A stretch of DNA of 64,000 nucleotides, taken from NCBI GenBank assembly GCA_034431435.1, contig DAOUDG010000057.1, positions 49,874 to 113,873 on the forward strand. Direction: 5' to 3'. A program made the position numbers and the translations under genes. Positions 53,542-62,709 of the stretch are shown here, in pieces. Origin of the DNA: JAHCIE01 sp034431435 (GTDB lineage Bacteria; Chloroflexota; Anaerolineae; Epilineales; JAHCIE01). Each line of letters begins with the position of its first letter. Positions within the stretch are counted from its first letter, which is position 1. Below the pieces are notes generated by a model. It searched no databases. It saw only the letters and a program-made list of their open reading frames with translations, and had not been told where the DNA came from.

Positions 53542-54984
53542 ATGGCTGACACACCCCTGACACCCCATACCTGGGATACTTACTATGCGCCTGCGACCCT
53601 CGACGAGGCGCTGACAATTCTGGCCCGCGAGCGCGGTCACGCCCGCATCATCGCGGGGGGCACCGACCTCATCATCGAGCTGGATCGCAACGTGCGGCGC
53701 ATCGGCTCGGTGGTGGACATTACGCGCATCCCCGGCCTCAACCAGATCAGGCTGGCCAGTGAGCGCATCACGCTGGGGCCGCTGGTTACCCACAACCATG
53801 TCGTCGCCTCGGCGCTGTGTGTCGAGCGCGCGCTGCCCCTGGCCCAGGCATGCTGGGAGGTGGGCGCGCCTCAGATACGCAATCGCGGCACAGTAGCGGG
53901 CAACCTGATCACCGCTTCTCCCGCCAACGATACCATCACGCCTCTGGTCGCCATGGGCGCGAGCGTTACGCTGCGGTCGGCGCGGGGTGCGCGGGATGTG
54001 CCTTTGGCCGAGTTCTATACCGGCGTGCGGCGCACGGTCATGGCCGAAGACGAGATGCTGACGGCCATTCATATCCCCGCCCTGCGCGCCAACCAGCGCG
54101 GGGTTTTCCTCAAGCTCGGCCTGCGCCGCGCCCAGGCCATCTCGGTCGTCAACGCGGCTATCGTGCTGACCTTCGACGGCGACGTGGTAACGGACGCCCG
54201 CATTGCCCTCGGCTCCGTCGCGCCGACCATCATCCGCGCGCCAGAGGCCGAGGTGCTCCTTGTCGGTAGGCCACTGAGCCGCGAGACCATCGCCGTCGCC
54301 GCGCGGGCGGCACAGCAGACCGCCAGGCCCATCGACGACGTGCGCTCGACGGGGCTTTATCGTCGCCGCGCCGTGGGCGTCCTGATGAGCCGCGCCCTGG
54401 ATCGTCTGCGCACGGGCGCAGAGCGCACCGACTGGCCGACGGATCCGGTACTGTTGTGGGGCAAGAGCGAGCCGTATGCGGCGGCAGTCGACCCTGTCCC
54501 GCTGACGCTGGTTGGCGACGCCGTGGTGACGGCCACGGTCAACGGTCACGTCGTCGCTGCGCCCGGTGCGAATCTGACTCTGCTCGACTGGCTGCGCGAT
54601 GGCGTGGGCCTGACGGGGACGAAGGAGGGCTGCGCCGAGGGCGAGTGCGGCGCGTGTACCGTGTACCTGGACGGCGTGGCGGTCATGGCGTGTCTGGTTC
54701 CGGCGGGACGCGCCCACGGCGCGACGGTGATAACGGTCGAGGGCCTGGCGCGCGATGCGCGGCTGCACCCGGTCCAGCAGGCCTTCGTCGAGCGCGGCGC
54801 GGTGCAATGCGGCTACTGCACGCCGGGCTTCATCATGTCGGCGGCCAAGCTGCTCGAAGAGCAACCCCACCCGACCCGCCAGCAGGTGCAGACGGCCATT
54901 ACAGGCAACCTGTGCCGCTGCACCGGCTACTACAAGATCATCGAGGCCATCGACGCGGCGGCCGAGGCTGCCACGCCAGGATGA
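53542..54984 (+). CDS. molybdenum hydroxylase FAD-binding and [2Fe-2S] subunit fusion
   Basis: A 480-residue fusion. Residues about 10-295 are the FAD subunit (RIIAGGTDLIIELDR near 34-48; IRNRGTVAGNLITASPANDT near 112-131). Residues about 325-478 are the [2Fe-2S] subunit with CAEGECGACTVYLDGVAVMAC near 364-384, CGYC near 423 and CRC near 456. The order FAD then 2Fe-2S differs from the XdhD complex. It sits upstream of the Mo subunit at 55094; both form one enzyme of the xanthine dehydrogenase/aldehyde oxidase family. ATG 53542 lies 47 bases after a clear -10. Confidence 0.9.
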   Translation: MADTPLTPHTWDTYYAPATLDEALTILARERGHARIIAGGTDLIIELDRNVRRIGSVVDITRIPGLNQIRLASERITLGPLVTHNHVVASALCVERALPLAQACWEVGAPQIRNRGTVAGNLITASPANDTITPLVAMGASVTLRSARGARDVPLAEFYTGVRRTVMAEDEMLTAIHIPALRANQRGVFLKLGLRRAQAISVVNAAIVLTFDGDVVTDARIALGSVAPTIIRAPEAEVLLVGRPLSRETIAVAARAAQQTARPIDDVRSTGLYRRRAVGVLMSRALDRLRTGAERTDWPTDPVLLWGKSEPYAAAVDPVPLTLVGDAVVTATVNGHVVAAPGANLTLLDWLRDGVGLTGTKEGCAEGECGACTVYLDGVAVMACLVPAGRAHGATVITVEGLARDARLHPVQQAFVERGAVQCGYCTPGFIMSAAKLLEEQPHPTRQQVQTAITGNLCRCTGYYKIIEAIDAAAEAATPG

Positions 54985-55093
54985 GGTACACCCGCGCCGC
55001 GTGGGGCGGGCCTGTCCGATGCGGTGAGCGCCAGATAGAGCGGCGCGGACGAATGCGGACGCGCGTTGACCACAGAAATAAGGACTTTCCGCT

Positions 55094-57358
55094 ATGCGCG
55101 CTATTGGCAGTAGCTTCCCTCGCGAAGATGCCTACGGGAAGGTGACCGGCGATACCCTGTACTCCGGCGACCTGACGCAGGATGGCATGCTCCACGCCTG
55201 TACCCTGCTGGCCCACCGCGTCCACGCCCGTATCCGCCACCTGGACCTGGCGACGGCGCTGGCCGAGCCGGGCGTCGTCGCCATCTTCACGGCGCAGGAC
55301 GTGCCCCACAACCGCTTCGGCCTTATCTATCCCGACCAGCCGGTGCTGTGCGGGCCGGGCGACGACGAGCATGCGGCCGTGGCGCGCTTCGTCGGGGACA
55401 AGGTGGCGCTCGTCGTCGCCGAGACCCGCGCTGCTGCCGAGCGCGCCCGCGCCCTGATTCGCGTTGAGTACGAGGACCTACCCGCCGTGACCGACCCCGA
55501 GGTAGCGATGCGGCCCGGCGCGCCCGTCCTGCACGCCGATCACCCCGATAACATCCTGCACCGCTATCGGGTCCGCAAAGGCGACATGGACGCGGGCTGG
55601 GCGGCGGCGGAGGTCGTGGTCGAGGGCGACTATCGCATGGGCGCGCAGGAGCACGCCTACCTCCAGCCCGACGCGGGGCTGGCGTGGCTCGACAACGAGG
55701 GGCGCGTGACTGTGGCCGCCGCGGGCCAGTGGACGCATGAGGAACGGGAGCAGATCGCCCATGCCCTGGGCCTGCCGGAGGAGCGGGTTCGCGTCATCCA
55801 TCCGGCCATTGGCGGCGCGTTCGGCGGGCGCGAGGACATCTCGGTGCAGATTGTCCTGGCCCTGGCGGCCATGAAGCTGCGCCGCCCGGTGAAGCTGGTC
55901 TGGACGCGCGAGGAGACGACCATCGGCCACCACAAGCGCCACCCGGCCGTGTATCGCTGCCGAACGGGCGCGACGCGCGACGGTCACCTGGTCGCCGCAA
56001 GCGTCGAGCTGATCACCGACGGTGGCGCGTATGCCTCGACCAGTACGAAGGTGCTGGGGAACGCGACCATTATGGCAATTGGCCCCTACGAGTGCCCCAA
56101 CGTCCACATCGACGCCTACACGGTCTATACCAACAACGTGCCGTCGGGCGCGTTTCGGGGCTTCGGCGCGCCGCAGAGCCACTTCGCGGCCGAGTCGCAG
56201 ATGAACAAGCTGGCCGAGGCGTTGGGTATCGACCCCGTCGAGCTGCGCCTGAAGAATGCCGTGCGCGACGGCTCGACCCTGGTCACTCAGAGCGTCATCC
56301 CGCGCGGCGTGTCCATGCGCCAGGTGATTGAGACCTGCGCCGAGGCGATGGGCTGGCAGCGGGTGGCCGACGGGTGGCGGCGGCCCGTTGCCGAGGCGCC
56401 CGGCGAGCCGTGGCGCCGGCGCGGCATTGGCTTTGCCGCCGCCTTCAAGAATATCGGCTTCTCCTTCGGCGCGCCGGAGCACTGCTTCGCGTCGGTGGAG
56501 CTACACGGAGGCGGCGACATCGAGCGGGTTATCGTGCGCTGCGCGGGGGCTGACGTGGGGCAGGGGGCGCATCAGGCCTTTGCCCAGGTGGCGGCGGGTG
56601 CGCTGGACGTGCCCATCGAGCGAGTGGAGGTCATCGGCGCAGACACGGCCGAGACGCCTGGCTCCAGCGGCTCATCGTCCGCGTCGCGCATGACGTTCAT
56701 GGCCGGCAATGCCATCAAGGGCGCAGCCGAGCGGGCGCTGGCGATATGGCGCGACGAGGAGGACCGGCCGATCGTGGCGACCTATGAGTACATCCCGCCG
56801 CCCACGACACCCCTGGATGAGGAGGGGCGCTCCGACCCCAACTTTGCCTACGGCTACGTCGCCGAGGCGGTCGAAGCCGACGTCGACCTGGATACGGGCG
56901 AGGTGCGGCTGCGGCGTGTAGTGTGCGCCGACGACGTGGGCGAGGCCATCAACCCGCAGCTCATTACCGGCCAGGTCGAGGGTGCAGTCATCCAGGCCCA
57001 GGGCTGGGCGACCATCGAGAACTTCGTCCAGCGCGACGGCAAGGTGCTGACTGAGCACTTTTCTACGTACCTGATTCCCACTGTGCTGGACGTGCCCGAC
57101 CGCCTGGATAGCGTCATTCTGGAAGTGCCCGACCCCAACGGACCGTTTGGTGCACGCGGCATGGCCGAGATGCCCTTCATCCCGCTGGCTCCTGCCCTGA
57201 CCGCCGCCCTCCACGACGCCACCGGCCGCTGGTTCGACGTTCTGCCCCTGACGCCGCCGCGCGTGTTGGAGACGCTATACGGGGCCGACTACGGCGACAT
57301 CGCGACCGATGACAGCCTCCACAGCCAGGGCCAGCCGAAGGGCGCGCCGACGTCATGA
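55094..57358 (+). CDS. molybdenum-binding subunit of xanthine dehydrogenase/aldehyde oxidase family
   Basis: A 754-residue Mo subunit. MPT-binding segments: GGAFGGREDI near 237-246, SGAFRGFGAPQ near 351-361, and the catalytic Glu in GARGMAEMP near 692-700. AAGGA precedes ATG 55094. A gap of 109 bases after the FeS/FAD fusion holds no gene. The substrate could be hypoxanthine, xanthine or another heterocycle; the pathway context favours a purine. Confidence 0.9.
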   Translation: MRAIGSSFPREDAYGKVTGDTLYSGDLTQDGMLHACTLLAHRVHARIRHLDLATALAEPGVVAIFTAQDVPHNRFGLIYPDQPVLCGPGDDEHAAVARFVGDKVALVVAETRAAAERARALIRVEYEDLPAVTDPEVAMRPGAPVLHADHPDNILHRYRVRKGDMDAGWAAAEVVVEGDYRMGAQEHAYLQPDAGLAWLDNEGRVTVAAAGQWTHEEREQIAHALGLPEERVRVIHPAIGGAFGGREDISVQIVLALAAMKLRRPVKLVWTREETTIGHHKRHPAVYRCRTGATRDGHLVAASVELITDGGAYASTSTKVLGNATIMAIGPYECPNVHIDAYTVYTNNVPSGAFRGFGAPQSHFAAESQMNKLAEALGIDPVELRLKNAVRDGSTLVTQSVIPRGVSMRQVIETCAEAMGWQRVADGWRRPVAEAPGEPWRRRGIGFAAAFKNIGFSFGAPEHCFASVELHGGGDIERVIVRCAGADVGQGAHQAFAQVAAGALDVPIERVEVIGADTAETPGSSGSSSASRMTFMAGNAIKGAAERALAIWRDEEDRPIVATYEYIPPPTTPLDEEGRSDPNFAYGYVAEAVEADVDLDTGEVRLRRVVCADDVGEAINPQLITGQVEGAVIQAQGWATIENFVQRDGKVLTEHFSTYLIPTVLDVPDRLDSVILEVPDPNGPFGARGMAEMPFIPLAPALTAALHDATGRWFDVLPLTPPRVLETLYGADYGDIATDDSLHSQGQPKGAPTS

Positions 57359-57957
57359 CTTCGCCGCTGCTGCGGGACATCCCCGACTGCCTGGAGACAA
57401 ACCGCTTGCTCATCCGCGTGCCACGGGCGGGCGACGGCCCGGCTCTCAACGCCGCCGTCTGTGCCAGCCTGGACGAGCTGCGCCCCTGGATGCCGTGGGC
57501 GCAGAGCGCCCCGACTCTGGATGAGTCGGAGGAGATCGCGCGCCGGGCGCGGGTCGAGTTCCTGGAGCGCAGCAACATCATGCTACTGCTGTTGCTGAAA
57601 GGCACGAACACGATTGTCGGCGGCAGCGGCCTGCACCGCATCGATTGGGACGTGCCCAGGTTCGAGATTGGCTATTGGCGGCGCACGGGCTACGAGGGCC
57701 AGGGTTACGTTACCGAGGCCGTAGGGGGTATCACGGCCTTCGCCTTCGAGGCGCTGGACGCACAGCGGGTGGAGATTCGCATGGATAGTCGCAACCGGCG
57801 TAGCCGCGCCATTGCCGAGCGGGCGGGCTATCGCCTGGAGGGTGAGCTGCGCCAGGACAGCCGCGCTGTGGACGGCAGCCTGCGCAATACGCTGGTTTTT
57901 AGCCTGCTGCCCGACGAGTATCGTTGCCGGATCGTGGATAGTCGTCAAGGAGGCTGA
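57355..57957 (+). CDS. RimJ/RimL-type GNAT acetyltransferase
   Basis: A 200-residue GNAT. IGYWRRTGYEGQGYVTEAVGGITAFAFEAL near 102-131 is the acetyl-CoA site; RVEIRMDSRNRRSRAIAERAGYRLEGELRQD near 137-167 is the RimL-like C-terminus. ATGA overlap with the Mo subunit. Substrate unknown. Confidence 0.85.
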   Translation: MTSPLLRDIPDCLETNRLLIRVPRAGDGPALNAAVCASLDELRPWMPWAQSAPTLDESEEIARRARVEFLERSNIMLLLLLKGTNTIVGGSGLHRIDWDVPRFEIGYWRRTGYEGQGYVTEAVGGITAFAFEALDAQRVEIRMDSRNRRSRAIAERAGYRLEGELRQDSRAVDGSLRNTLVFSLLPDEYRCRIVDSRQGG

Positions 57958-57966
57958 CACCCGCCG

Positions 57967-58491
57967 ATGAATCCCGAAGAATTGCAGGCCGTCGGACGGC
58001 TGATGCTCGCGGCGCTCTTGGGTGGCGTGCTTGGCTGGCAGCGCGAGCGGCAGCAACGGCCGGCTGGGCTGCGCACTCACATTCTGGTCGCCGTAGCGGC
58101 CGCGGGCTTCACCCTGGCCGGGATGTATGGCTTCTCCACTGAGAGTCAGTTGCGGGACCCGGCCCGCGTGGCGGCTCAAGTCGTGACGGGGATTGGCTTC
58201 CTCGGCGCGGGAACAATCTTTCGCACCGGCAGCACAGTGCGCGGGCTGACGACCGGGGCCAGCATCTGGCTGGCGGGCGCCCTGGGTCTCATGGTCGCGT
58301 CGGGTCTACTGATGCTGTCTGTCGTCGCCGCGCTGCTTGGGTGGTTTACCCTGGCCGTGTTGCCGAATATCGCGGACCCGTTGGTGGGCAACTCCGTAGA
58401 GCACAGGCACCAGGGCGAGGAGAACGACCCCGACGCGCCTGCGCCGAGACCCCAGGCGGGTCAGCCGCCAGACGAAGGCCATACATCTTGA
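57967..58491 (+). CDS. MgtC/SapB-family membrane protein
   Basis: A 174-residue protein with about four spans; GVLGWQRERQQRPAGLRTHILVAVAAAGFTLAG near 19-51 and GIGFLGAGTIFRTGSTVRGLTTGASIWLAGALG near 77-109 are the family core. A polar tail follows. Likely ion- or phosphate-linked, with no evident tie to purine genes. Confidence 0.9.
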   Translation: MNPEELQAVGRLMLAALLGGVLGWQRERQQRPAGLRTHILVAVAAAGFTLAGMYGFSTESQLRDPARVAAQVVTGIGFLGAGTIFRTGSTVRGLTTGASIWLAGALGLMVASGLLMLSVVAALLGWFTLAVLPNIADPLVGNSVEHRHQGEENDPDAPAPRPQAGQPPDEGHTS

Positions 58492-58553
58492 GGCCGCTGA
58501 GTGTCATCGAAACTGCTCTGGAACGCAGGCTGATTTCGGCGTAAGAGGCAACC

Positions 58554-59354
58554 ATGCCCTTCCTTTCCCCTAACCTCATCCTCATTCGCGGTGCGGGTGA
58601 TCTGGCGACAGGCGTCGCCGTGCGTCTGTACCGCTGCGGCTTCCAGGTGGTGATGACCGAGCTACCCCAGCCGCTGGCGGTGCGGCGCACGGTCGCGTTT
58701 GCCCAGGCCGCCTACGACGGCGCAACGACCGTCGAGGACGTCACGGCGCGACTGGCCGAACTGGCGGATGTCCACGCGACGCTGGCCGGTGGGGATATTC
58801 CCGTCGTTCTCGATCCCCACGGATGGGCCATCAGGGCGCTGTTGCCGGATGTGGTGATTGATGCCCGCATGGCGAAGCGCAACCTCGGCACGACGCTGAA
58901 CGATGCGCCGCTCGTCGTGGCTCTCGGCCCCGGCTTCGTGGCGGGCGAGGACTGCCACGCCGTGGTCGAGACGAATCGCGGCCACGATCTGGGGCGAGTC
59001 ATCTGGGCGGGCAGCGCGGAGCCGGACACGGGCGTACCGGGCCGTCTTGGCGGGGTGGACGCCGAGCGCGTGCTACGCGCCCCAGCCGACGGTGTGCTGA
59101 CGGCGGTACGCGACATCGGCGAGATAATCCGGGCGGGGGAGGTGGTCGCTATCGTCGGCGATACCGAGGTGGTGGCGAGTATCGACGGCGTGCTGCGGGG
59201 GATGCTGCACGATGGGCTGTGGGTGACAGCAGGCACGAAACTGGGTGATATCGATCCCCGCGCCGAGCGGTCCCACATCTATACCGTCTCCGACAAGTCC
59301 CGCGCCATCGCAGGCGGCGCCCTCGAGGCAATCATGAGCGCGGAGAAGCTGTAG
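58554..59354 (+). CDS. yqeB: selenium-dependent molybdenum hydroxylase accessory protein YqeB (EF2563 family)
   Basis: A 266-residue protein. RGAGDLATGVAVRL near 12-25, VIDARMAKRNLGT near 101-113, GPGFVAGEDCHAVVETNRGHDLGRVIWAG near 123-151 and TGVPG near 157-161 are hallmark segments. The family is found beside Mo hydroxylases that carry a labile selenium atom. It precedes the YqeC-MocA fusion. Confidence 0.92.
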   Translation: MPFLSPNLILIRGAGDLATGVAVRLYRCGFQVVMTELPQPLAVRRTVAFAQAAYDGATTVEDVTARLAELADVHATLAGGDIPVVLDPHGWAIRALLPDVVIDARMAKRNLGTTLNDAPLVVALGPGFVAGEDCHAVVETNRGHDLGRVIWAGSAEPDTGVPGRLGGVDAERVLRAPADGVLTAVRDIGEIIRAGEVVAIVGDTEVVASIDGVLRGMLHDGLWVTAGTKLGDIDPRAERSHIYTVSDKSRAIAGGALEAIMSAEKL

Positions 59355-59463
59355 CCAGGGTTCACAAGGTTGACGGGTCGGAATGGGTGATGGTCGGTAT
59401 TTCCTCGTGGGCGTTCTGTTATCTTGTCGACGCTGTTCGTATTCGGCCTTGTGGAGCGTGCGC

Positions 59464-60843
59464 ATGAGACTGGCGTGGGCGTTACGGGTGCTGGACGGCG
59501 ACGTGGTCGCCATCGTGGGCGGTGGTGGCAAGACGAGTACGCTATACCGGCTGGCGGCGGAGCTGGCGGAGCCGGGCACGGGGCGCGTTGTCGTCACCAC
59601 GACAACCAAGATGCTGCTGCCGCGCGAGGGCGACGCCGACGGTCTGTTCCTCCACCGCGACTTTGACACCATCGCTACCTATCACGCCGAGACGCTGCCC
59701 TATCTACGCCGCATCGTGGTCGCGCCTGACCTGCTCGACACCGCCGAAGGTTGGAAGCTCGGCTCGGCTCCTCTGGACTGGCCGCGTCGGCTGGCGGACC
59801 TGCCCCGCGTTGCCAACGTGCTGGTCGAGGCGGACGGCTCGCGGCATTTGCCGCTCAAGGCTCCCGCTGAGTACGAGCCGCCCATCCCGCCGGAAGCCAA
59901 CATGGTCATCGTGGTCGTCGGGCTGGGTGCGGTTGGCGAGGCGCTGGACGACGCTCACGTTCACCGCGCCGAGCGCGTCGCCGCCCTGGCGGGGCAGCCC
60001 CTCGGCTCGACGGTGACAGCCGAGACTATCGCCCGCGTTCTGACCCATGCCGACGGCGGCCTCAAGCACGTCCCGCCGGGCGCGCGGGCCGTTGCCCTGC
60101 TCAACCGCGTGACATCTGATACCCTGCCCCTGGCGCGGGACGTGGCCCGACGTATCCTGGCCAGGCCGGGCTACGAGGCCGTACTGATAGGCGCGGTGCA
60201 GGCGGACGATCCCATCTGGGAGCGCCACGCGCGGGTGGGGGTGGTGGTGCTGGCGGCAGGCGGGGCGAGCCGCTACGGCGTGCTCAAGCAGACGCTGCCA
60301 TGGGGGGATACGACGCTGGTGGGCCATGCTCTGCGCGTTGCCCAGGCCAGTGGCGCGACGCAGACGGTTCTTATCACGGGCGCCAATGCGGTCGAGGTGG
60401 TACAGGCTGCTCAGGCTGTGGTCGGTGGTTGGTCGTCCGCGGTCGGCCCGCCGTGGTCGGTGGTCAACAATCCCGCCTGGCGCGACGGCCTGAGCACCTC
60501 GGTCAAGGCCGGGCTGGCGGCGCTGGGTGATGACATCGGGGTCGCCGTGTTTCTGCTGGCCGACCAGCCGGCTGTCACCGCCGAGCTTGTCCAAACCCTC
60601 GTGCGGCGCTACATCGCAAGCGGCGCGCCCATCGTTGTCCCGACGTTCGGGGGGCGGCGTGGCAACCCGACACTGTGGGACCGCGACCTGTGGCACGAGC
60701 TGATGCAGGTGGAGGGCGACCAGGGGGGGCGTGGTCTCATCGAGGATTTTGCGGACCAGGTGGCGTTCGTTGAGGTAGGAGAGGCGGCGACTATCGACAT
60801 CGACACGCCCGACGACTACCGTCGACTGACGGGCGCAGGGTGA
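59464..60843 (+). CDS. yqeC-mocA: YqeC-MocA fusion: Se-dependent hydroxylase accessory plus MPT nucleotidyltransferase
   Basis: A 459-residue fusion. Residues about 1-250 are YqeC-like, with the P-loop GGGGKTST near 19-26 and TTTTKMLLP near 46-54. Residues about 258-459 are MocA-like, with LAAGGASRYGVLK near 263-275 and NPAWRDGLSTSVKAGL near 337-352, the motif set for CTP-dependent modification of molybdopterin. E. coli encodes these as two neighbouring genes. A segment near 322-336 (GGWSSAVGPPW) is encoded by a dispersed repeat and looks like an in-frame insertion. ATG 59464 chosen because upstream codons do not resemble the family. Confidence 0.9.
   Translation: MRLAWALRVLDGDVVAIVGGGGKTSTLYRLAAELAEPGTGRVVVTTTTKMLLPREGDADGLFLHRDFDTIATYHAETLPYLRRIVVAPDLLDTAEGWKLGSAPLDWPRRLADLPRVANVLVEADGSRHLPLKAPAEYEPPIPPEANMVIVVVGLGAVGEALDDAHVHRAERVAALAGQPLGSTVTAETIARVLTHADGGLKHVPPGARAVALLNRVTSDTLPLARDVARRILARPGYEAVLIGAVQADDPIWERHARVGVVVLAAGGASRYGVLKQTLPWGDTTLVGHALRVAQASGATQTVLITGANAVEVVQAAQAVVGGWSSAVGPPWSVVNNPAWRDGLSTSVKAGLAALGDDIGVAVFLLADQPAVTAELVQTLVRRYIASGAPIVVPTFGGRRGNPTLWDRDLWHELMQVEGDQGGRGLIEDFADQVAFVEVGEAATIDIDTPDDYRRLTGAG
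60436..60467 (+). repeat. dispersed repeat inside the MocA domain
   Basis: A run of GGTCGG units ending GTCGGTGGTCAA. It resembles the reverse complement of 5061-5092. It is in frame and the encoded residues have no counterpart in the conserved MocA motif order. Confidence 0.5.
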
Positions 60844-60853
60844 GCCGCGTGGC

Positions 60854-61957
60854 TCACCCCTTGTGCCTGACATGACGCTGGGAGTGGACGGGGCCGCGCC
60901 GCTCGCGGTCGGTCAGGGAGACACCGGTGCCACCGCGCCGCACCTTCACGATTTCGGCCATAATGGCGACGGCAATCTCCGCCGGTGTCTCGGCCCCGAT
61001 GTCCAGCCCGATGGGTGAGTGCACGCGGTCCAGGCGGGCGGGGTCAACCTTCTGCTCGCGTTCCAGCAGCTCGAAGACGGCGCGCACCCGCCTCGCGCTG
61101 CCGATCATGCCGATATACGCTGTTGGGCGGTCGAGAATGGTCAGCAGCGAGTCTACGTCGTGTTGGTGGCCACGGGTGACGAGCACCACGTAGCTCTGGC
61201 GGTCCAGGGGCAACGCCTCCAGGGCGGGGCGGAAGTAATCGACGATGAGGGCGTCGGCGTCGGGGAAACGAACGCGGTTGGCGAAGGCGGGACGGTCGTC
61301 GATGATGGTCACGCGGAAGTCGAGCAGCCGCCCCAGGCGGGCCAGAGGTGCGGCGATATGCCCCGCGCCGACAATGACCAGGTGGGGTGGCCGCGCCTGG
61401 CTCTCGACATAAATCCGCGCCTCACCCACGCGCGCCAGTCCGCTACGTCCCACCGCCAGCATCTCCGCTGCCTGTCGCAGCGCCGCCGCCTCGCCATCCC
61501 CCAGGCTCCCCTCGCATACGCCGTCGCCGTAGAGAAGCAGATGGCGGCTATCCGCGCCGGCCGCCGGGTCGATGGCAATCAGCAGGGCGACCGGCGTCAG
61601 TGTTCGGGCCGCCTCAGCCAGCTTCGCCAGGAGTGGTAGCTTCTCGTCTCCCCACGGCTCCACGAACACGTCCATGATCCCGCCACACACGCCGAGGCTG
61701 GCCATCGAGATGTCCTCGGTCAGGTCGACATGAACCAGGATGGGCTGGCCGTCGTCCAGGGCACGCAGCCCGGCGTGAATGACATCGCTCTCGCCGCAGC
61801 CGCCGCCGATAGTTCCCAGGTGGCGGCCCTGGGGGTGGATGAGCATCTTCGTACCCACCTCGCGTGGCACCGAGCCGCGAATGGCGACAATTGTCGCCAC
61901 GGCAACCCGCGTGCCCCCGCGAATTGCCTGTTCTACCGTCGCATAGAAATCGCTCAT
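60854..61957 (-). CDS. xdhC: XdhC-family molybdenum cofactor insertion/sulfuration protein
   Basis: A 367-residue protein. N-terminal XdhC/CoxI domain with GSVPREVGTKMLI near 28-40, GGGCGESDVI near 52-61 and LGVCGGIMDVFVEP near 88-101; C-terminal Rossmann domain with VIVGAGHIAAPLARLGRLLDFRVTIIDDR near 193-221 and VLVTRGHQHD near 261-270. ATG 61957 preferred over 61978. It converges with YqeC-MocA and is the only other - strand gene of the Mo set. Confidence 0.93.
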   Translation of the reverse strand: MSDFYATVEQAIRGGTRVAVATIVAIRGSVPREVGTKMLIHPQGRHLGTIGGGCGESDVIHAGLRALDDGQPILVHVDLTEDISMASLGVCGGIMDVFVEPWGDEKLPLLAKLAEAARTLTPVALLIAIDPAAGADSRHLLLYGDGVCEGSLGDGEAAALRQAAEMLAVGRSGLARVGEARIYVESQARPPHLVIVGAGHIAAPLARLGRLLDFRVTIIDDRPAFANRVRFPDADALIVDYFRPALEALPLDRQSYVVLVTRGHQHDVDSLLTILDRPTAYIGMIGSARRVRAVFELLEREQKVDPARLDRVHSPIGLDIGAETPAEIAVAIMAEIVKVRRGGTGVSLTDRERRGPVHSQRHVRHKG

Positions 61958-62205
61958 TGCCTTCGGGTCCAGTCCCACACGTTACCTTCAAACAGCCTGA
62001 AAGCAAATTGTAGCCGAGTCGGGCCGTGGCGACAATGCGGTTCGGATGCCAGGCTGGTGTCAGGCCGTGTCAGTAGTTCTCCCCTCACAAAGTATCGGCC
62101 TTTCCCTGACAGGCTGCTAGCCTTTCCCCGATAGCGGAGTCTCGTCAGGCGGGGTACACTGGAGGCAGCCACCCTTGTGGCCCACCAGTCGCCCCGCGAG
62201 GTCGT

Positions 62206-62679
62206 ATGAATCTCCGTATCCTGCTTGCCATCCCCGACCCCCAGACGCAGGCGCTGTTCGATGACTGTCTTGACGCGGCCTTGCGACTTGTGCGCCACGA
62301 CCTGGCCGTCGGCCGCGTTGATAGCCGCGAGACGCTGCTGGGCCGCGTGGCCGCCGCCCGAGACGATGTGGTGTTCCTCGACTGGAATCTGGCCGGGCGG
62401 AACACGCCCGATCTGGTGCGGGCGCTGGTGTGCGCCAACCCCCAGGTGCGCACTGTGGTGCTTCTACCCCTCCAGTTGCGCCAGTATCGGCAGATCATCT
62501 GGGATGCGGGGGCGTGCAGCAGCATCCCGACTGAGTATCTCGACCAGGAATGGGTATCCAGCGCTCTGTGCCTCATCACGCGCGCTATGCAACGGGAGGC
62601 GCGGGCGGCTGATCGAGCGCGGGCGACGACGAGCGCGATAGCTCCAGCCATAGGCTCGCCACAGGCGAGCCTGAAATAG
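62206..62679 (+). CDS. stand-alone receiver-like protein, atypical
   Basis: A 157-residue protein resembling a response-regulator receiver. The candidate phospho-acceptor is the Asp in VVFLDWNLAG near 55-63. The conserved Lys expected in the GA-x-x-Y/x-x-K loop is missing; the sequence there is GACSSIPTEYLD. N-terminal paired acids are also weak (AIPDPQ). The last 25 residues are low-complexity. It may be a pseudo-receiver. It lies just before the Tat-exported Mo enzyme. Confidence 0.65.
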   Translation: MNLRILLAIPDPQTQALFDDCLDAALRLVRHDLAVGRVDSRETLLGRVAAARDDVVFLDWNLAGRNTPDLVRALVCANPQVRTVVLLPLQLRQYRQIIWDAGACSSIPTEYLDQEWVSSALCLITRAMQREARAADRARATTSAIAPAIGSPQASLK

Positions 62680-62709
62680 ACCCTGAACGGTATTGGACCG
62701 GAGACCTCC

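Noticed and set aside
59360..59463. Promoter before the YqeC-MocA fusion
   Set aside because: TTGACG is present but no -10 at proper spacing could be found.
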